From the NCBI RefSeq assembly GCF_002953255.1, contig NZ_CP026498.1, forward strand, positions 1,342,870-1,406,869: a stretch of 64,000 nt of DNA, written 5' to 3'. The notes beneath the pieces were generated by a model. It was not told where the DNA came from and searched no databases. It saw only the letters and a list, made by a program, of their open reading frames with translations. Positions 62,103-64,000 of this stretch are shown here, piece by piece. The translations under genes and the position numbers were made by a program. Numbering within the stretch: position 1 is the stretch's first letter; each line of letters opens with the position of its first letter. The stretch comes from Streptomyces sp. CB01881. GTDB taxonomy: Bacteria; Actinomycetota; Actinomycetes; Streptomycetales; Streptomycetaceae.

Positions 62103-62537
62103 TCAGGCAGCCTTGCCCGTGAGCTCGGTCGCCCGGCCGTCGCGCAGCACGGTTATGTGCGGCGGGACTTCGACCCTGAACCGGGCGTCGCAGTTGGCCA
62201 TGCCGCTGCAACTCGCCTCCAGCGTGAGGGTGTCGCCGTCCAGCGCCCACTCGCTCCTCTGCTTGCCCAGGACCTCTGCCTTGAACCAGCGCGTGACCTT
62301 GACGTCCTGACTGTCCGTCGCCACCAGATCCGTCGGGACATGGTGACGGGAGACGACGTTGAGCGTGGTACCGCTATAACCGAAGGTCTTGTCCTCCGGC
62401 GTGGCGTCGTCGGCCTTCGCACAGCCGGCGACGGTGACCAGCGCGGCGAACGCGACCAGCGCGGCCACGGCGGCAACCACCCGACGAACGGGCGCTCGAC
62501 GAGCAGGCGTGTCCGGCACGGCCGGTGTGGTGGTCAT
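62103..62537 (-). CDS. Lipoprotein, DUF4097-like or truncated relative
   Basis: 144 residues, ATG at 62537 after GGAGGAG. The signal peptide has a long n-region and a lipobox ending at Cys39 (VTVAGC). The mature part contains GYSGTTLNVVSRHHVPTDLV, then TRWFKAEVLGKQRSEWALDG, ASCSGMANCDARFRVEVPPH and ends TELTGKAA. The repeat-strand pattern resembles the start of DUF4097-type adhesin-like beta proteins, but the protein stops after one short sheet, so it may be truncated. It lies six bases upstream of the response-regulator gene and just downstream of the hexanucleotide array. Confidence 0.75.
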   Translation of the reverse strand: MTTTPAVPDTPARRAPVRRVVAAVAALVAFAALVTVAGCAKADDATPEDKTFGYSGTTLNVVSRHHVPTDLVATDSQDVKVTRWFKAEVLGKQRSEWALDGDTLTLEASCSGMANCDARFRVEVPPHITVLRDGRATELTGKAA

Positions 62538-62569
62538 GGGGTGGCTCCTCCAACGCGAACGACGATGAC

Positions 62570-62953
62570 GGCTACGGCTACGGCTACGGCTACGGCTACG
62601 GCTACGGCTACGGCTACGGCTACGGCTACGGCTACGGCTACGGCTACGGCTACGGCTACGGCTACGGCTACGGCTACGGCTACGGCTACGGCTACGGCTA
62701 CGGCTACGGCTACGGCTACGGCTACGGCTACGGCTACGGCTACGGCTACGGCTACGGCTACGGCTACGGCTACGGCTACGGCTACGGCTACGGCTACGGC
62801 TACGGCTACGGCTACGGCTACGGCTACGGCTACGGCTACGGCTACGGCTACGGCTACGGCTACGGCTACGGCTACGGCTACGGCTACGGCTACGGCTACG
62901 GCTACGGCTACGGCTACGGCTACGGCTACGGCTACGGCTACGGCTACGGCTAC
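62570..62953. repeat. 64 perfect copies of GGCTAC hexanucleotide
   Basis: 384 bp of uninterrupted GGCTAC. All six frames stay open through it; on the plus strand it would encode Gly-Tyr, Ala-Thr or Leu-Arg alternations and on the minus strand Val-Ala, Ser-Arg or Pro-series alternations. It lies 33 bases upstream of the lipoprotein ATG, so it occupies that gene's promoter region. No coding role is supported. Confidence 0.95.
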
Positions 62954-62989
62954 GAGCTTGCCCGTTCCGCGTCGCCCTGCCATCTGCCG

Positions 62990-63630
62990 TTCGGCAGATA
63001 TCCGGCCCCGATTTCGCCCCGTTCCGCCCCGTTTTCGCCGCCGACCCCTGCCGAACGGGCCACCCCGCCGGCCGTCCCACGTCCGCCCCGCCTGCTCCAC
63101 CTGCCGCGCCAGCAAGCGAGTGATGTGCTCTCCGAGGTCGGGTGGGGAAGGCGACAGGGTCCGCCGGCCACCGGCCGGGCCGATCTGCTGACGGCCCGTA
63201 CGGCCCGTAGTCAACACGTCGTCCCCAGCGCGACCACCCGGGAAGGGGCAGACAGCCGGACGGGAAGTCGTGGTTGCTCTGCACCTCTTTGCGACCGTCG
63301 CCAAGGGTCACCGTCACCTCGCATCGGCGCGAGGCGAAGACGGCCGTGGCGTTGCCCGTCAGGAGGGCGTCGATGGTTGCCTCCATCAGATCCAGTTCCT
63401 CTACGGACCGGCCGAGTTCCCAGCTCACACCACCTGCTTCGACCCCGAGGACGATGGCAGCGGAGTCCCCCTGGTACAGCCAGGAGAAGCCGAGCGGGCC
63501 CGCACGCCCAGGACGGACACGACATCCCAGAACCAACCGTCGTCCCGTTGCTCGACCTCTGCAACGCCCTCAAGGTCCTGCCTCAACCGGTCGACCAGTG
63601 TGTTCAGCGTGGTCTTGCGAGGAACCCCGG
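62990..63630 (-). pseudogene. Frameshifted hypothetical gene cut by repeat array
   Basis: A minus-strand frame reads NTLVDRLRQDLEGVAEVEQR and DDGWFWDVVS up to about 63515. It then shifts to another frame that continues GFSWLYQGDSAAIVLGVEAG, GVSWELGRSVEELDLMEATI and GCLPLPGWSRWGRRVDYG. The order resembles one conserved actinobacterial hypothetical protein. No good start codon exists upstream, and the C-terminal side runs without a stop into Arg/Pro-rich sequence and the GGCTAC array. The gene is therefore broken at several points. Confidence 0.6.
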
Positions 63631-63784
63631 CCGTTCAGTCCTTCAGGGCCGGGTCAAGTTGACCCTTCGACGTACGTGATCGCCGTCGGCTCCCTCGTTG
63701 TGCAGGGCGTCGGACCCTACCGGCCCCGCGATACCGGGCCGTGGTGACAGGCCCCGAGGCAAAGGCCGCCTGATGCGGCGCCTA

Positions 63785-64000
63785 GGGGCTGTGTGATGTC
63801 GTGATCAACATTGCGGTTTCGTGCCCGCCCGAGGGTGGAATCCGGTAGGACGCTGTGTGTGACGCGTAGGCAACTCACCGACGAGCACGTTCATCGAGCC
63901 GTACTTGCCGATCGGCGAGTACGGCCCGTACCCCGAGAGGCTGCGGGATCAGTTCGAGGGCGTGATCTGGCGGTTCCGCTCCGGCGCCCAGTGGCGTGGC
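63785..64000 (+). mobile_element. IS5-family element remnant, 3' part outside window
   Basis: From the GTG at 63859 the frame begins VTRRQLTDE. The continuation FIEPYLPIGEYGPYPERLRD and QFEGVIWRFRSGAQWRG is clear IS5-type transposase but lies in another frame, because about five bases are missing near 63885. GGGGCTGTGTGATGTCGTGA at 63785 may be the left terminal inverted repeat. The element continues beyond the window, so its integrity cannot be judged. Confidence 0.75.

Noticed and set aside
62103..63679. Very long frames (Ser-Arg, Val-Ala, Ala-Thr and Gly-Tyr repeats) through the GGCTAC array on both strands
   Set aside because: All frames of a stop-free hexamer array stay open, so the frames carry no coding information. 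The lipoprotein start at 62537 has its own GGAGGAG site.

Overview
This is very GC-rich DNA with long overlapping open frames on both strands, GTG and TTG starts, and a gene set typical of Streptomycetaceae. That set includes Roadblock/LC7 proteins, a B12-riboswitch-controlled metE, an NnaR-type nitrate regulator, ROK and IclR regulators, and DUF1876-like and DUF6629-like proteins. The window looks like a Streptomyces or Kitasatospora chromosome; the mix of housekeeping operons, IS remnants and decayed genes suggests an arm or arm-proximal region (inference).

Layout. 1-4.4 kb: end of a tandem Nudix protein, a small hypothetical, then a minus-strand cluster of three small Roadblock proteins around a DUF4388-like protein, with no GTPase. 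4.7-7.5 kb: cobalamin riboswitch and metE. 7.5 kb: first of three compact tRNA-like genes. 8-11 kb: three genes for repeat or zinc-ribbon proteins. 11.1-16.4 kb: a secreted lipase-type gene split by an IS5-family remnant and a 988-residue propeller/lectin protein gene. 16.4-19 kb: DinB, glyoxalase-like, TfoX-like and nucleotidyltransferase genes. 19.1-23.6 kb: a sugar-type ABC importer (permease, permease, binding protein) divergent from an IclR regulator. 23.6-24.0 kb: two more tRNA-like genes in tandem. 24-26 kb: esterase, membrane protein, universal stress protein.

26.2-36.1 kb is a complete assimilatory nitrate locus. On the minus strand lie nasA, an FAD oxidoreductase, nirB, nirD and narK, mostly with 4-base overlaps. 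On the plus strand a HemD-winged-helix regulator (nnaR) overlaps a sirohydrochlorin chelatase gene. A GlnR-like box lies in the shared intergenic region. Transport, two-step reduction, siroheme supply and regulation therefore sit together.

36-49 kb: two small hypotheticals, a fused AccD/AccA-like carboxyltransferase, GNAT, a decayed MmyB-type regulator, a secreted SLT-like protein with a structured leader, a ROK regulator, frameshifted or deleted metabolic genes (hydroxyacid dehydrogenase, sulfatase), an HD protein, an AEC transporter, a mosaic of three gene fragments, and a MarR/hydrolase pair. 49-64 kb: small immunity-like and hypothetical genes (two with in-frame stops), DMT and MFS transporters, an ArsR-type regulator with a perfect 24-bp inverted repeat, a degenerate HATPase protein, PolX, a NarL response regulator, a lipoprotein with 64 perfect GGCTAC repeats just upstream, and a frameshifted IS5-family remnant at the right edge.

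Most unusual: (1) three tRNA-like genes with UUC anticodon, 7-nt D loop, 3-nt variable loop, promoter-like boxes at identical spacing and minus-strand terminators; (2) the split lipase locus carrying the propeller/lectin protein; (3) the 384-bp hexanucleotide array; (4) the GTPase-less Roadblock cluster.
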